64,000 bases of DNA, taken from contig NZ_JAXAFK010000007.1 of the NCBI RefSeq assembly GCF_033898505.1, positions 1 to 64,000 on the forward strand. Direction: 5' to 3'. This DNA comes from Pectobacterium carotovorum. Its GTDB lineage: Bacteria > Pseudomonadota > Gammaproteobacteria > Enterobacterales > Enterobacteriaceae. The notes below the pieces were generated by a model. It ran no database searches. It was given only the letters and a program-made list of their open reading frames with translations, and had not been told where the DNA came from. Of this stretch, positions 1-10,324 are shown piece after piece (within the stretch, counting starts at the first letter, position 1; each line of letters starts with the position of its first letter). The translations under genes were made by a program, and so were the position numbers.

Positions 1-83
1 GTGAAGTCAAGTCATTACTGACCGCCTTCGTTGAATCTTTTTTCCTGTTACCGCAACCGCGTGTCGCTGTTGCCGTGTCAGTG

Positions 84-160
84 GAGGCGCATTATAGGGA
101 CTTCTCGCCGCCTGACAAGCGCTAAATGCAAATTATTTTCCAACCGTTCAAAAACAAACC
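84..160 (-). promoter_or_regulatory. rRNA operon P1-type promoter with UP element
   Basis: Read on the minus strand there is a -35 TTGTCA (complement of 113-118), a 16-bp spacer and a perfect -10 TATAAT (complement of 91-96). A GC-rich discriminator GCGCCTCC follows, and the region upstream of -35 (about 120-160) is AT-rich. This is the architecture of a stable-RNA P1 promoter. In E. coli an rRNA operon lies directly downstream of clpB in the same direction, so the promoter probably drives an rrn operon whose structural genes lie beyond the left edge. The start point would be near position 84. Bases 1-83 are then leader RNA, and no gene is seen in 1-282. Confidence 0.8.
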
Positions 161-223
161 AAAAGACACCATTTCGCATACTTCACATACAGAAAATGAA
201 CACGATACGAGCTCACGGTGTGA

Positions 224-257
224 AAACGGGGGCATCCATTAACGAATGCCCCCGTTT
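224..257 (-). terminator. clpB intrinsic terminator
   Basis: A 12-bp perfect stem (224-235 pairs with 246-257) with a GGGGGC core and a short loop lies just past the clpB stop. On the minus strand the stem is preceded by A and followed by T residues, as expected for a Rho-independent terminator separating clpB from the rRNA promoter. Confidence 0.8.
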
Positions 258-282
258 ATCGCTTACCGTTTTACTCACATAA

Positions 283-2856
283 TTATTGCCGTGCGACTAT
301 CTGTTCACCTTCAACATCCAATGTGATCGGTTTACCGGGTATCAATTTGCCCCCAAGTATCTGCTGAGCAAGTGGGTTCTCTATCAGTTGCTGTATCGCT
401 CTTTTAAGCGGGCGAGCACCATAGACAGGATCAAACCCGACTTCACCGAGCATATCTAAAGCCGCATCCGTCATCGTGACGCTATATCCACGCTCTTCAA
501 GACGTTTGTATAGTCTCTGAAGCTGAATTTGTGCGATCGACGTAATGTGCGCTCTTCCCAGTGGATGGAATACCACAACTTCATCGATACGGTTAATAAA
601 TTCAGGGCGGAAGCTGTGGCTAACAACTTCAAGTACCATGTCTCTCATTTCGGTGTAGCCGCGCTCACCAAATCGCTCCTGAATAAGATCTGACCCCAGG
701 TTTGATGTCATGATGACCACAGTATTACGGAAGTCGACGGTTCTGCCCTGACCATCAGTAAGGCGACCATCATCCAATACCTGAAGCAGGATATTGAACA
801 CATCAGGGTGCGCTTTTTCGATCTCATCCAGCAAAATGACCGAATAAGGGCGGCGGCGCACCGCTTCCGTCAGATATCCCCCTTCTTCGTAACCGACGTA
901 TCCAGGAGGCGCACCGACCAAACGTGAAACCGAGTGTTTTTCCATAAACTCAGACATATCGATACGCACCATGGCGTCGTCACTGTCGAAGAGGAAAGTC
1001 GCCAATGTTTTGCAAAGCTCCGTTTTCCCAACGCCAGTTGGGCCAAGGAACAGGAACGAGCCAATTGGACGATTAGGGTCAGATAGCCCTGCCCGGCTGC
1101 GACGGATAGAATTCGCTACCGCCTCGACGGCTTCGTTCTGCCCAATCACACGCTGATGCAGCTCATCTTCCATGCGCAATAATTTTTCTTTCTCGCTTTC
1201 CAGCATGCGAGAAACAGGAATACCAGTCCAACGCGCCAGCACATCAGCAATTTCAACATCCGTAACTCGATTACGCAGCAAATGCATCGTTTTCCCTTCC
1301 TGCTGCGTTGCTGCTGCCAACTGTTTCTCTAGCTCAGGGATTTTGCCGTATTGCAGTTCAGACATTCTCCCCAGATCGCCCTGACGGCGAGCCTGTTCCA
1401 GCGCAATTTTCGCCTGCTCTAAAGACGCTTTAATATTCTGCGTTCCCGTAAGTGACGCTTTTTCTGCTTTCCACTCTTCTTCTTGCTGGGAATATTCGCG
1501 CTCTTTTTGGTCAAGTTCCGCACTCAGCAATTCAAGCCGCTTTTGGCTGGCTTCATCAGATTCTTTTTTTAGCGCCTGTTGCTCCAGCTTTAACTGGATG
1601 ATCCGGCGCTCAAGCCGATCGAGGGGTTCGGGTTTCGAATCAATCTGAATACGAATGCTGGATGCAGCTTCATCAATCAGGTCAATCGCCTTATCTGGCA
1701 ATTGGCGATCCGCGATATAGCGATGAGAGAGCATTGCCGCCGCCACAATCGCCGGGTCAGTGATTTGTACGTGATGGTGCAATTCATAGCGCTCTTTCAG
1801 TCCACGCAAAATCGCAATCGTGTCTTCAACGGTCGGTTCCGCGACAAACACCTTTTGGAAACGGCGCTCAAGAGCCGCATCTTTTTCAATATACTGCCGA
1901 TACTCATCCAGCGTTGTCGCTCCGACGCAATGCAGCTCACCACGAGCCAACGCAGGTTTTAGCATATTGCCGGCATCCATCGCGCCATCGGCTTTGCCCG
2001 CGCCCACCATCGTGTGGAGTTCATCAATAAACAGAATGACGTTGCCTTCCTGCTTAGACAGATCGTTGAGCACGCCTTTCAAACGCTCTTCAAACTCACC
2101 ACGGTATTTCGCACCTGCCACCAGCGCGCCCATATCCAATGAAAGTACGCGCTTGTTTTTCAGGCCTTCAGGCACTTCACCATTAACGATACGCTGGGCT
2201 AACCCTTCTACTATCGCGGTTTTACCCACGCCAGGTTCGCCAATTAATACCGGATTATTTTTAGTTCGACGCTGCAAAACCTGAATAGTGCGGCGAATCT
2301 CTTCATCACGCCCGATTACAGGATCGAGTTTGCCTTGTTCCGCACGCTCCGTGAGATCAATCGTGAATTTCTTCAATGCCTGGCGCTGATCTTCAGCCCC
2401 CTGATCGTTCACTTGCTCCCCTCCTCTCACTTGATCAATCGCGTTTGTTACCCCTTGCTGCGTAACACCCGCCTTTTTCAATATATCCCCCAACGTGCCG
2501 CGAGACTCCAGCGCAGCGAGCACGAAAAGTTCCGAAGAGATAAAGGTATCGCTGCGCTTTTGCGCGAGCTTGTCGCACATATTCAATACGCGGACTAATT
2601 CGCTCGAAGGTTGGACATCACCATCAGTGCCTTCAACCTGCGGCAAACGTGTGATTGCCTGGTCGATTTCGGTTTTCAGGTGATTAAGATTGGCTCCGGC
2701 AACAGTCAGAAGTGGACCAACAGTTCCACCATCCTGATGAAGCAAAGCGCTCATCAAGTGAAGGGGTTCAATAAACTGGTGGTCGCGCCCGAGGGCGAGA
2801 GACTGGGCATCAGCAAGAGCAAGTTGGAATTTATTGGTAAGACGATCCAGACGCAT
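283..2856 (-). CDS. clpB: ATP-dependent disaggregase ClpB (Hsp104 family)
   Basis: ClpB is a cytoplasmic hexameric AAA+ chaperone that threads aggregated proteins through its pore with DnaK help. The chosen ATG ([10 protein letters not shown]) gives 857 aa, the E. coli length; the longer frame adds only MGGV. The order seen is an N-terminal Clp_N repeat domain (about 1-145), a first AAA module with Walker A GEPGVGKT (about 205-212) and Walker B ILFIDE, a long coiled-coil M-domain (about 400-525, rich in E/K/Q), a second AAA module with Walker A GPTGVGKT and Walker B VILLDE, and a small C-terminal domain with GARPLKRAI. There is no ClpP-binding IGF loop, as expected for a disaggregase. It is the last gene of a likely rluD-pgeF-clpB run and has its own heat-shock promoter. 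Confidence 0.97.
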   Translation of the reverse strand: MRLDRLTNKFQLALADAQSLALGRDHQFIEPLHLMSALLHQDGGTVGPLLTVAGANLNHLKTEIDQAITRLPQVEGTDGDVQPSSELVRVLNMCDKLAQKRSDTFISSELFVLAALESRGTLGDILKKAGVTQQGVTNAIDQVRGGEQVNDQGAEDQRQALKKFTIDLTERAEQGKLDPVIGRDEEIRRTIQVLQRRTKNNPVLIGEPGVGKTAIVEGLAQRIVNGEVPEGLKNKRVLSLDMGALVAGAKYRGEFEERLKGVLNDLSKQEGNVILFIDELHTMVGAGKADGAMDAGNMLKPALARGELHCVGATTLDEYRQYIEKDAALERRFQKVFVAEPTVEDTIAILRGLKERYELHHHVQITDPAIVAAAMLSHRYIADRQLPDKAIDLIDEAASSIRIQIDSKPEPLDRLERRIIQLKLEQQALKKESDEASQKRLELLSAELDQKEREYSQQEEEWKAEKASLTGTQNIKASLEQAKIALEQARRQGDLGRMSELQYGKIPELEKQLAAATQQEGKTMHLLRNRVTDVEIADVLARWTGIPVSRMLESEKEKLLRMEDELHQRVIGQNEAVEAVANSIRRSRAGLSDPNRPIGSFLFLGPTGVGKTELCKTLATFLFDSDDAMVRIDMSEFMEKHSVSRLVGAPPGYVGYEEGGYLTEAVRRRPYSVILLDEIEKAHPDVFNILLQVLDDGRLTDGQGRTVDFRNTVVIMTSNLGSDLIQERFGERGYTEMRDMVLEVVSHSFRPEFINRIDEVVVFHPLGRAHITSIAQIQLQRLYKRLEERGYSVTMTDAALDMLGEVGFDPVYGARPLKRAIQQLIENPLAQQILGGKLIPGKPITLDVEGEQIVARQ

Positions 2857-2896
2857 AACTCCTCCCATACACTGGTCAAAATTGCTACTGGAGATT

Positions 2897-2925
2897 AAAT
2901 GAGGTCATCCCTCAAAAATTTCAAG
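2897..2925 (-). promoter_or_regulatory. sigma-32 (RpoH) heat-shock promoter of clpB
   Basis: On the minus strand a CTTGAAA -35 (complement of 2919-2925) is followed after 14 bp by a CCTCATTT -10 (complement of 2897-2904). This fits the sigma-32 consensus CTTGAAA-N13-15-CCCCAT-T closely. It lies about 40 bp upstream of the clpB ATG. Confidence 0.8.
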
Positions 2926-2989
2926 GTTATTTTGCCAGTCGTGACGGGATTTAAACGTTACTTGTCCTGGATCGTCTTAATTCAATAGG

Positions 2990-3715
2990 TTATATCAGCC
3001 AGATTAAACTTGCCATACGACCAGTCACGCCATCACGCCGATAAGAGAAAAATTTGTGAGGTTCGCTCACAGTACAGGCGTTTCCACCAAAAATTTGCGT
3101 TACCCCTGCGGCGCGTAAACGTAGACTTGCCAGTCGGTAGATATCGGCAAAAAATTTATTTCCTTCAGGCCGAAATGCAGAAACCGCTGCTGCATCATGC
3201 TGAATAAATGCGTCTCTCACTTCAGGACCGACTTCAAAAGCATCAGGCCCGATAGCGGGCCCCAGCCACGCCATGATCTGCGCAGGCTGCGCACGGAAAC
3301 AGGCTAACGTTTCTTCCAGCACCCCAGCGTGTAATCCCCGCCAACCGGCATGCGCAGCAGCCACTTCATCACCGTTGCTTGCACAAAAAAGCACGGGTAA
3401 ACAGTCAGCCGTCATCACCGCACAGACCTGCCCTTTCTTATCCGTATAAGCAGCATCACCGCAAACAGACGTGGGGGATACCTCACCAATACGAATCACA
3501 TCGGTGCCGTGAACCTGCTCCAACCAATGCGGCATGGCTGGGAGACCAGCCATCTCCACCAGCGCTTGCCGATTTTCGGTAATGTGTGCGGGCTCATCGC
3601 CCACATGATTCCCTAAATTCAGCGAATCATAAGGTGCAACACTACGTCCGCCAACACGCGTCGTACTACAAGATTTCACACTTTCTGGCAAAGGCCAGTC
3701 GGGGTATATCAGCAT
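2990..3715 (-). CDS. pgeF: PgeF/YfiH laccase-domain protein (peptidoglycan editing factor)
   Basis: This 241-aa protein has the single-domain YfiH/DUF152 fold. The zinc-ligand motifs of the family are visible: TADCLPV (Cys) and AAHAGWRGLH (His), plus the C-terminal SYRRDG motif. E. coli YfiH is 243 aa and is described both as a purine nucleoside phosphorylase-like/polyphenol-oxidase-like enzyme and as a factor that keeps L-Ser out of the L-Ala position of UDP-MurNAc precursors. It lies 42 bp downstream of rluD and 130 bp upstream of clpB on the same strand, the conserved enterobacterial arrangement. Confidence 0.93.
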   Translation of the reverse strand: MLIYPDWPLPESVKSCSTTRVGGRSVAPYDSLNLGNHVGDEPAHITENRQALVEMAGLPAMPHWLEQVHGTDVIRIGEVSPTSVCGDAAYTDKKGQVCAVMTADCLPVLFCASNGDEVAAAHAGWRGLHAGVLEETLACFRAQPAQIMAWLGPAIGPDAFEVGPEVRDAFIQHDAAAVSAFRPEGNKFFADIYRLASLRLRAAGVTQIFGGNACTVSEPHKFFSYRRDGVTGRMASLIWLI

Positions 3716-3757
3716 AGTCCGTCACCTCTATAAATCGGCACTTATCGTATTAATTCA

Positions 3758-4735
3758 TTACCAGTCGAGCTGATCTTTAAATTCTTCAGTATCGGCTTTC
3801 AGCGCATCAATCAGATCGACCATATCCTGCGGCAATTCCGCATGCCATTCCATGTGAATACCAGTAATAGGATGGTAGAAACGCAACATGGTGGCATGCA
3901 GCGCCTGACGATCGAAACCACGCAGCGTCTCAATAAAACTCTCCGAAGCGCCTCTTGGCGGGCGAGGACGACCGCCGTATAGCTGATCGCCAACCAGAGG
4001 ATGATTAATGTGCGCCATATGCACACGAATCTGATGAGTACGCCCCGTTTCCAGACGCAACCGCAAACGGGTATGCGCACGGAAATGTTCCATGATGCGA
4101 TAATGTGTCACGGCAGGCTTGCCCATTGGGTGCACCGCCATGTGAGTACGTTTGGTTGCGTGGCGAGCAATAGGCTGATCGACCATGCCGCCCGCGGTCA
4201 TCGAGCCAATCGCAACGGCTTCATACTCACGGGTAATTTCACGCGCCTGTAGCGCCTCAACTAAACGCGTCTGTGCTGGGACGGTTTTCGCGACCACCAT
4301 GAGCCCTGTCGTATCTTTATCAAGCCGGTGCACAATACCGGCGCGGGGCACATCGACAATTTCAGGATAGTGATGCAGCAAGGCATTCAATACCGTGCCA
4401 TCCGGGTTACCCGCTCCGGGGTGAACCACCAAATCTCTGGGTTTGTTGATGACCAGAATATCCTGATCTTCATACACGATATCCAGCTTGATATCCTGTG
4501 CTTCCCAGCGGGCTTCTTCTTCAATCAATGCATCAATCGCTACCGATTCGCCGCCAAGTACTTTCTCTTTTGGCTTATTGGTGACATTGCCGTTAATCTG
4601 TACCCGATTCTCAAGAATCCACTCTTTTATACGGGATCGTGAATAATCAGGGAACAATTCGGCCAAAGCCTGATCTAAACGTTGTCCGAGTTGAGATTCG
4701 GCCACCGTTGCGGTGAGTTGTACTTGTTGTGCCAT
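3758..4735 (-). CDS. rluD: 23S rRNA pseudouridine(1911/1915/1917) synthase RluD
   Basis: At 325 aa this is the full family length. An S4 RNA-binding domain spans about residues 18-80 (GQRLDQALAELF). The RluA-type catalytic domain has the motif HRLDKDTTGLM with the catalytic Asp, followed by the family segment RTHQIRVHMAHINHP. RluD modifies helix 69 of 23S rRNA and is needed for normal ribosome assembly and termination. It is transcribed divergently from bamD, the order conserved in E. coli. Confidence 0.97.
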   Translation of the reverse strand: MAQQVQLTATVAESQLGQRLDQALAELFPDYSRSRIKEWILENRVQINGNVTNKPKEKVLGGESVAIDALIEEEARWEAQDIKLDIVYEDQDILVINKPRDLVVHPGAGNPDGTVLNALLHHYPEIVDVPRAGIVHRLDKDTTGLMVVAKTVPAQTRLVEALQAREITREYEAVAIGSMTAGGMVDQPIARHATKRTHMAVHPMGKPAVTHYRIMEHFRAHTRLRLRLETGRTHQIRVHMAHINHPLVGDQLYGGRPRPPRGASESFIETLRGFDRQALHATMLRFYHPITGIHMEWHAELPQDMVDLIDALKADTEEFKDQLDW

Positions 4736-4869
4736 ATTATGCAGCTTCTTCGTTAACGTTGGGTTTTGACGGCGACGCCGTTTAAAATAATGTACTATTG
4801 TAGCTGGTCTAAATCGGGAGCTTAACGGACAGTCTCCCGGAATAACATTCTGAGGATAATCAAAACGTC

Positions 4870-5604
4870 ATGACGCGTATGAAATATCTGGTGGCTGCCG
4901 CCACGTTGAGCCTGGCGCTGGCTGGTTGCTCCAGCAATTCCAAAGATGCGGTTCCTGATAGTCCGCCATCTGAAATCTATGCCAATGCTCAACAAAAACT
5001 GCAGGACGGCAACTTTAAAGCAGCCATCACGCAGTTGGAAGCACTGGATAACCGGTATCCGTTTGGTCCCTATTCGCAGCAAGTACAGTTGGATTTGATC
5101 TACGCCTATTACAAATCCGCAGAGCTGCCATTGGCTCAAGCTTCTATTGACCGCTTCCTGCGACTCAACCCGACCCATCCAAACGTGGATTATGTCCTGT
5201 ACATGCGCGGCCTGACCGACATGGCGCTGGATGATAGCGCGTTACAAGGCTTCTTCGGCGTCGATCGTTCCGATCGCGATCCGCAGTATGCCCGCACCGC
5301 ATTTCGGGATTTCAGCAAGCTCATTCAGGGATATCCGAACAGCCAATACGCCACCGACGCAAACAAGCGTTTGGTTTACCTCAAAGAGCGTCTGGCCAAG
5401 TATGAACTTTCTGTCGCGCAATACTACACGAAACGCGGCGCTTATGTGGCAGTAGTTAATCGCGTTGAGCAAATGCTGCGTGATTACCCAGATACTCAGG
5501 CAACAAAAAATGCCCTGCCGTTGATGGAAAATGCCTATCGTGAACTGCAACTGGCCGCACAGGCGGATAAAGTGGCAAAAATCATCGCTGCTAACCCAGC
5601 ATAA
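4870..5604 (+). CDS. bamD: Outer-membrane assembly lipoprotein BamD
   Basis: BamD is the essential lipoprotein of the BamABCDE complex that inserts beta-barrel proteins into the outer membrane. The 244-aa product starts [13 protein letters not shown] and has a lipobox LALAGC, giving a mature N-terminal Cys at about residue 20. The rest is the TPR-like superhelix typical of BamD ([47 protein letters not shown]). It is near-identical in layout to the E. coli protein (245 aa). Divergent from rluD; an intrinsic terminator follows at once. Confidence 0.97.
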   Translation: MTRMKYLVAAATLSLALAGCSSNSKDAVPDSPPSEIYANAQQKLQDGNFKAAITQLEALDNRYPFGPYSQQVQLDLIYAYYKSAELPLAQASIDRFLRLNPTHPNVDYVLYMRGLTDMALDDSALQGFFGVDRSDRDPQYARTAFRDFSKLIQGYPNSQYATDANKRLVYLKERLAKYELSVAQYYTKRGAYVAVVNRVEQMLRDYPDTQATKNALPLMENAYRELQLAAQADKVAKIIAANPA

Positions 5605-5632
5605 ACGATAAGCCACACACTATAATAATAAG

Positions 5633-5658
5633 ACGGCAGCTTCGGTTGCCGTTTTTTT
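5633..5658 (+). terminator. bamD intrinsic terminator
   Basis: ACGGCA (5633-5638) pairs with TGCCGT (5647-5652) around a TTCG-containing loop, followed by a run of seven T residues, 29 bp past the bamD stop. Confidence 0.85.
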
Positions 5659-5826
5659 ATGGTTTTATCGGTTCGCTATGCATCAATGACGCAGAAAAAA
5701 ACAGGTTGGCGGGAGTCAACAACAGCGCGGTAACGTCAATACATCCTGTCAATAATGGCACAGGCCAGATGCCCCCTCAAGTACTTCCCTCTTATTCCCG
5801 ATGGTGCCTCACAAATCGCGTTTTCT

Positions 5827-5873
5827 TGACAAAAAGTGACGAAAAAAAGCGATCAATATCACGCTTTTTGTCA
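5827..5873 (+). promoter_or_regulatory. Inverted repeat and -35-like element upstream of raiA
   Basis: The 326-bp gap 5605-5930 holds the bamD terminator, no gene, and the regulatory region of raiA. TGACAAAAAGTG (5827-5838) and CGCTTTTTGTCA (5862-5873) form a 12-bp inverted repeat with one mismatch. A TTGACA (5826-5831) overlaps the left arm. The arms could be a regulator site or part of the raiA promoter. No clear -10 can be fixed, so the exact role is unknown. Confidence 0.35.
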
Positions 5874-5930
5874 CAACTCGCTGTATGCTGAAATCATCCA
5901 AGACGGACATAGGCAGAGAGGTAAGTTTAT

Positions 5931-6269
5931 ATGACTATTAATATTACCAGTAAGCAAATGGATATCACCCCCGCAATTCGTCAACATGTCGAAGACCGTC
6001 TTTCTAAGCTGGATAAGTGGCAAACCCAGCTGATTAACCCGCATATTATTCTGTCAAAAGAGCCCCAGGGTTTTGTGGCCGATGCCACTATCAGTACGCC
6101 AAATGGTCCGCTGGTTGCCAGTGCTAAACATGATGATATGTATGCCGCCATCAATGAGCTGATTACCAAACTCGAACGCCAGTTGGACAAGCTCCAGCAT
6201 AAAGGCGAAGCCAGACGTGCGGTAGCTAGCGTCAAAGAAGCCAATCTCCAGCCGACTCAAGAAGAGTAA
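5931..6269 (+). CDS. raiA: Ribosome-associated inhibitor RaiA (YfiA / PY)
   Basis: This 112-aa protein is the short hibernation factor that binds the 30S decoding region in stationary phase or cold and blocks translation while preventing 100S dimer formation. The sequence begins [20 protein letters not shown] and follows the beta-alpha-beta-beta-beta-alpha fold of the family, with conserved [18 protein letters not shown] and a short acidic tail ending TQEE. It lacks the long C-terminal dimerisation domain of long HPF. GAGAGG-like bases just upstream give a good ribosome site. It is monocistronic, with a terminator 23 bp after the stop. Confidence 0.95.
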   Translation: MTINITSKQMDITPAIRQHVEDRLSKLDKWQTQLINPHIILSKEPQGFVADATISTPNGPLVASAKHDDMYAAINELITKLERQLDKLQHKGEARRAVASVKEANLQPTQEE

Positions 6270-6291
6270 TTCACTCTCTTTACCTCAATAT

Positions 6292-6313
6292 AACGCGCCT
6301 GAGGGCGCGTTTC
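6292..6313 (+). terminator. raiA intrinsic terminator
   Basis: AACGCGCC (6292-6299) pairs with GGCGCGTT around a short loop; a weak T tract (TTTCT) follows. Confidence 0.7.
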
Positions 6314-6392
6314 TGCATTCTACGCCCCCGTAACTCACATCCTAAAGCACCAACGCAATACATGGTTTAACATTGCACGCGGCGATTTTGTA

Positions 6393-6421
6393 TTGACAGG
6401 ATGAAAAGCCAACAGTTACCT
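6393..6421 (+). promoter_or_regulatory. pheLA promoter
   Basis: A perfect -35 TTGACA (6393-6398) is followed after 17 bp by a poor -10 TTACCT (6416-6421), about 45 bp upstream of the pheL leader start. The position and the TTGACA context match the E. coli pheA promoter. Confidence 0.6.
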
Positions 6422-6463
6422 TACCTGCTAAGAATCTGGATTTTCCTGACTAACCGAGCACAC

Positions 6464-6511
6464 ATGACAAATAAACTGTTTTTCTTCGTATTCTTTTTCA
6501 CCTTCCCCTGA
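6464..6511 (+). CDS. pheL: phe operon leader peptide
   Basis: This short frame encodes MTNKLFFFVFFFTFP, 15 aa with seven Phe codons. That is the hallmark of the pheA attenuation peptide (E. coli PheL is [15 protein letters not shown]). Ribosome stalling at the Phe codons when Phe-tRNA is scarce prevents formation of the attenuator hairpin at 6561-6587 and allows pheA transcription. No other function is expected. Confidence 0.93.
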   Translation: MTNKLFFFVFFFTFP

Positions 6512-6560
6512 TTTGGGAGGCGATTCGTCGTAAGAGCAAGAATACGAAGACGAACAAAAA

Positions 6561-6587
6561 AGCCTCCTGACCAGGAGGCTTTTTTTA
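6561..6587 (+). terminator. pheA attenuator
   Basis: AGCCTCCTG (6561-6569) pairs with CAGGAGGCT (6572-6580), followed by seven T residues. It sits between pheL and pheA and is the transcription attenuator controlled by pheL translation. Confidence 0.93.
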
Positions 6588-6616
6588 TATAAGAACATAA
6601 GGCAGGTAATAGCATC

Positions 6617-7777
6617 ATGACAGACAACCCATTACTGGCACTGCGAGAACGCATCAGCGCATTGGATCTGCAATTAATTGAATTGTTGGCACAAAGACGA
6701 GAACTGGCGCTGGACGTTGCCCGCAGCAAATTACATTCGCATCGCCCTATCCGTGACAAAGAGCGTGAGCGTGATTTGCTGGACAAGCTGACAGCTGCTG
6801 GGAAAAAGCATCATCTTGATGGCCACTATATTACCCGCTTATTTCAGCTCATTATTGAAGATTCGGTACTGACGCAGCAGGCTCTCTTACAGCATCACCT
6901 CAACCAAACAACATCACACTCTGCTCGTATTGCGTTTCTCGGTCCGAAGGGGTCTTATTCCCATCTTGCCGCCCGCCAGTATGCCGCACGACACTTCGAG
7001 CAACTCATCGAATGCGGTTGCCAAAAGTTTCAGGACATCTTCAATATGGTGGAAACAGGTCAGGCAGACTATGCCGTTCTGCCGATTGAAAACACCAGCT
7101 CCGGTTCGATCAACGATGTCTATGACCTGTTGCAACACACGGGATTATCCATCGTCGGTGAATTAACCAACCCGATAAATCACTGCGTCCTGGTAGCTAC
7201 CGATACGTCACTGGCACAAATCGAAACGGTTTACAGCCATCCGCAACCGTTCCAGCAGTGCAGCCATTTCATTAATCGTTTTCCACACTGGAAGATTGAA
7301 TATTGTGAAAGCACCGCTGCGGCGATGGAAAAAGTCGCGGCGCTCAACTCACCAAAAGCAGCAGCACTCGGCAGCGAAGCCGGCGGTCAGCTGTATCAGC
7401 TACAGGTGCTGGAACACGATCTGGCAAATCAGTCGCAAAACATCACTCGCTTCATTGTATTAGCACGTAAGCCTATCGACGTGACTGAACAAGTACCGGC
7501 AAAAACCACGCTAATTATGGCAACCGGCCAACAGTCCGGTGCGCTGGTAGAAGCCCTGTTGGTATTGCGTGATAACGGCATTGTGATGACCAAGCTGGAA
7601 TCCAGACCGATCAACGGTAACCCGTGGGAAGAGATGTTCTATCTTGACGTGCAGGCCAACCTACGCAGCGATTCCATGCAGAAAGCGCTAAAAGGATTAG
7701 CCCCCATCACCCGCTCGTTAAAAGTGTTGGGCTGTTACCCCAGTGAAAACGTCGTCCCCGTCGATGTAAACGAATAG
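6617..7777 (+). CDS. pheA: Bifunctional chorismate mutase / prephenate dehydratase
   Basis: PheA converts chorismate to prephenate and then to phenylpyruvate, the committed branch to phenylalanine. At 386 aa it equals the E. coli length. The order is an N-terminal AroQ chorismate mutase helical domain (about 1-95, with [16 protein letters not shown]), a prephenate dehydratase domain (about 105-285, starting [12 protein letters not shown], with ENTSSGSI), and a C-terminal ACT regulatory domain (about 299-376, with the GALVEAL and ESRP phenylalanine-binding motifs). Expression is attenuated through pheL. The downstream hairpin at 7803-7830 separates it from the convergent tyrA. Confidence 0.98.
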   Translation: MTDNPLLALRERISALDLQLIELLAQRRELALDVARSKLHSHRPIRDKERERDLLDKLTAAGKKHHLDGHYITRLFQLIIEDSVLTQQALLQHHLNQTTSHSARIAFLGPKGSYSHLAARQYAARHFEQLIECGCQKFQDIFNMVETGQADYAVLPIENTSSGSINDVYDLLQHTGLSIVGELTNPINHCVLVATDTSLAQIETVYSHPQPFQQCSHFINRFPHWKIEYCESTAAAMEKVAALNSPKAAALGSEAGGQLYQLQVLEHDLANQSQNITRFIVLARKPIDVTEQVPAKTTLIMATGQQSGALVEALLVLRDNGIVMTKLESRPINGNPWEEMFYLDVQANLRSDSMQKALKGLAPITRSLKVLGCYPSENVVPVDVNE

Positions 7778-7797
7778 TCGATACGAACGAATCATTG

Positions 7798-7830
7798 AAA
7801 AAAGCCATCCTGGTCTCCACCGGGATGGCT
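7798..7830 (-). terminator. Terminator between convergent pheA and tyrA
   Basis: AGCCATCC (7803-7810) pairs with GGATGGCT (7823-7830). On the minus strand the stem is followed by a T run (complement of 7798-7802), so it best serves the aroF-tyrA operon, though it can also slow pheA readthrough. Confidence 0.8.
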
Positions 7831-7878
7831 TCTCGAACACAATTCAGTTATCAAACACAGCTCAAAGACGAAACGTAT

Positions 7879-9000
7879 TTATTGACGAATATCGTTTGCC
7901 TGACGCAAAAGCACTCGGCTCTCCGCCTGAAAGCGTTTGGCATAGTCGCCAAACCAGTGTTCGACTTTTTTGAAGCTGTTAATAAACTCAGCTTTATCCG
8001 TCTGCTCCAGTAACGTAATCGCTTCGCCAAAGCGTTTGTAGTAACGCTTAATCAACGCCAGATTATCCTCTGAAGACATAATAATGTCGGCATAAAGCTG
8101 TGGGTCCTGTGCAAACAGACGTCCAACCATGATCAACTCCAGACGATAGATTGGCGATGACAGAGCGAGTAGCTGCTCAATCTGCACATTCTCTTCGGCT
8201 AAATGCAGACCATAGGCAAATGTCGCAAAGTGACGCAACGCCTGAATGAACATCATGTTCTGATCGTGTTCGACCGCACTAATGCGATGCAGACGCGCGC
8301 CCCACACCTGAATCTGTTCCAGCAACCACTGGTAAGCTTCCGGCTGCCGACCATCGCAATAGACAACAACCTGTTTGGCAAGGCTGCCGCTGTCTGGCCC
8401 GAACATGGGGTGCAAACCGAGCACCGGACCACTATGCGCCGCCAGCATCGCCTGGAGCGGGCCATTTTTTACCGATGCCAGATCAACCAAAATACAGTCA
8501 TCCGGCAAAGCTGGCAGACGGGCAATAACCTGTTCAGTAACGTGAATCGGCACGCTAACAATCACCATACCGGCGTCAGACAGCAGTTCATCCGCGCGCG
8601 GCCAGTCACCCTGCTCCAGAATCCTTACCTGATATCCTGACAGTGTCAGCATTTTTTCAAACAGATTGCCCATTTGACCACGGCCACCGATGATGACGAC
8701 CGGGCGCAACTGCGGACACAGCGTTTTAAAGCCTTTGTCATTTTCGCTGGTATAGGATTCGCGCATGGTTCGCCGCAGGATATCTTCAATGAGATCCGGC
8801 GGAACCCCCATCGATGCCGCCTCTTTACGGCGTGAACTGAGCATGGCCGCTTCACGATCGGGCGCATAAATAGGCAAGCCATAGCGGCTTTTCACTTCAC
8901 CTACTTCCGCCACCAAACGCAACCGACGTGATAACAGCGCGACAAGCTCCTTATCCACCTCATCTATCTGATCACGTAATGCGGTCAGTTCAGCTACCAT
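7879..9000 (-). CDS. tyrA: Bifunctional chorismate mutase / prephenate dehydrogenase
   Basis: TyrA makes prephenate and oxidises it with NAD+ to 4-hydroxyphenylpyruvate for tyrosine synthesis. The 373-aa length equals E. coli. Residues 1-85 are an AroQ-type mutase ([19 protein letters not shown]). A Rossmann NAD-binding motif [17 protein letters not shown] (about 101-117) opens the dehydrogenase domain, and [10 protein letters not shown] lies in its active-site region. The gene follows aroF by 6 bp, so the two are co-transcribed from the TyrR-controlled promoter upstream of aroF. Confidence 0.97.
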   Translation of the reverse strand: MVAELTALRDQIDEVDKELVALLSRRLRLVAEVGEVKSRYGLPIYAPDREAAMLSSRRKEAASMGVPPDLIEDILRRTMRESYTSENDKGFKTLCPQLRPVVIIGGRGQMGNLFEKMLTLSGYQVRILEQGDWPRADELLSDAGMVIVSVPIHVTEQVIARLPALPDDCILVDLASVKNGPLQAMLAAHSGPVLGLHPMFGPDSGSLAKQVVVYCDGRQPEAYQWLLEQIQVWGARLHRISAVEHDQNMMFIQALRHFATFAYGLHLAEENVQIEQLLALSSPIYRLELIMVGRLFAQDPQLYADIIMSSEDNLALIKRYYKRFGEAITLLEQTDKAEFINSFKKVEHWFGDYAKRFQAESRVLLRQANDIRQ

Positions 9001-9006
9001 ATCTTG

Positions 9007-10080
9007 TTACTCTCCTGAATGTTTCACACGCGCAGCACTCAGCTCTTGATGAACGGAACGCAGCAGCGTTTCTGTACTTTCCCAACTGATACAGGCATCC
9101 GTGACTGATACACCGTAGCGCATATCTGAACGCGGCTGTTCTGAAGACTGGCTCCCCTCGTTAAGGTGGCTTTCCAGCATCAGTCCTATAATGGAACGAT
9201 TTCCCGCCTTAATTTGTTCAATCGCAGATTCAACAACAAGTGGCTGACGGCGGTAGTCTTTATTTGAATTACCGTGACTACAATCTATCATCAGCGCAGG
9301 TCTCAGTCCCGCATCCTGCATCTGTTTTTCACATTCAGCGACATCCTGCGCATTGTAGTTTGGTTTTTTACCACCGCGCAGAATCACGTGGCCATCAATG
9401 TTCCCCTGCGTTTGCAGCAGACAAACCTGCCCCGTTTGGTTGATACCCACAAAACGATGCGGCATTGCGGCAGCTCTCATCGCATTGATCGCCGTTCCCA
9501 GGCTACCATCCGTACCGTTTTTGAACCCGACAGGCATTGACAGGCCGGAAGCCATCTCACGGTGGGTTTGTGATTCAGTTGTACGTGCGCCAATAGCCGA
9601 CCAGCTGAACAAATCGCCCAGGTACTGCGGACTGTTCGGATCAAGTGCTTCGGTCGCCAGCGGCAGCCCCATATTCACCAGTTCCAGCAGCAGACCGCGC
9701 GCGATATGCAGCCCCGATTCCACATCAAATGAGCCATCCATGAACGGATCGTTGATGAGTCCTTTCCAGCCCACGGTAGTACGTGGTTTTTCAAAATAAA
9801 CACGCATCACAATATAGAGGCGATCGTTTAATTCAGCGGCGAGCGATTGCAGGCGGCGTGCGTATTCCAACGCGGCATCGGTGTCATGAATCGAGCAAGG
9901 CCCACAGACGATCAGCAGACGATCATCGCGGCCATGAATGATATCCGCAATAGTTGCTCTCGCTTGGGCAATATCGCGTTGTTCTGCATCGTTAAGTGGA
10001 AACTTGGCTTTCAATTCATCGGGGGTAATCAAAACCTGTTCTGCACTGATATTAATATTGTTAAGTGAATCTTTTTGCAT
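9007..10080 (-). CDS. aroF: 3-deoxy-7-phosphoheptulonate synthase (tyrosine-sensitive DAHP synthase)
   Basis: This 357-aa type I DAHP synthase condenses phosphoenolpyruvate and erythrose-4-phosphate, the first step of the shikimate pathway. Conserved motifs include GPCSIHD (about 61-67), RVYFEKPRTTVGWKGLINDP, GFKNGTDG and the metal-binding IDCSHGNSNK. Being first in an operon with tyrA identifies it as the tyrosine-feedback-inhibited isozyme AroF rather than AroG or AroH. Three TyrR-box-like sites lie upstream. Confidence 0.96.
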   Translation of the reverse strand: MQKDSLNNINISAEQVLITPDELKAKFPLNDAEQRDIAQARATIADIIHGRDDRLLIVCGPCSIHDTDAALEYARRLQSLAAELNDRLYIVMRVYFEKPRTTVGWKGLINDPFMDGSFDVESGLHIARGLLLELVNMGLPLATEALDPNSPQYLGDLFSWSAIGARTTESQTHREMASGLSMPVGFKNGTDGSLGTAINAMRAAAMPHRFVGINQTGQVCLLQTQGNIDGHVILRGGKKPNYNAQDVAECEKQMQDAGLRPALMIDCSHGNSNKDYRRQPLVVESAIEQIKAGNRSIIGLMLESHLNEGSQSSEQPRSDMRYGVSVTDACISWESTETLLRSVHQELSAARVKHSGE

Positions 10081-10152
10081 GATCCCATTCCTGAAAAGTT
10101 CGGTATATTCGCGACTGTCTGTACACCCATTGTCTGTACGACCTACGCGTGA

Positions 10153-10214
10153 TGTTTACACCATAACACGAACCGTAAAGATTTCAATCCACTTAGTGTA
10201 AATAAAAAATTACC
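10153..10214 (-). promoter_or_regulatory. Three TyrR-box-like operators upstream of aroF-tyrA
   Basis: Three 18-bp sites with the G-N14-C spacing of TyrR boxes (consensus TGTAAA-N6-TTTACA) lie in tandem. They are 10153-10170 (begins TGTTTACA), 10174-10191 (begins CGTAAA) and 10197-10214 (TGTAAA-N6-ATTACC, the best half-site). E. coli aroF also has three boxes. The match is partial, so individual boundaries are tentative. Confidence 0.6.
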
Positions 10215-10324
10215 ACCCTAAATATTGTCATAAAAACAATATCTGCATGCCCGATCACTTCCCGACGCAACCATGCCTATCTCCAGCGTGAATAATGATA
10301 GAATCACGCCAACAAGGGGGAAGG

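Noticed and set aside
31-282. 83-aa frame at the left edge
   Set aside because: It covers the rRNA promoter and the clpB terminator, antisense to both, and has no plausible protein features.
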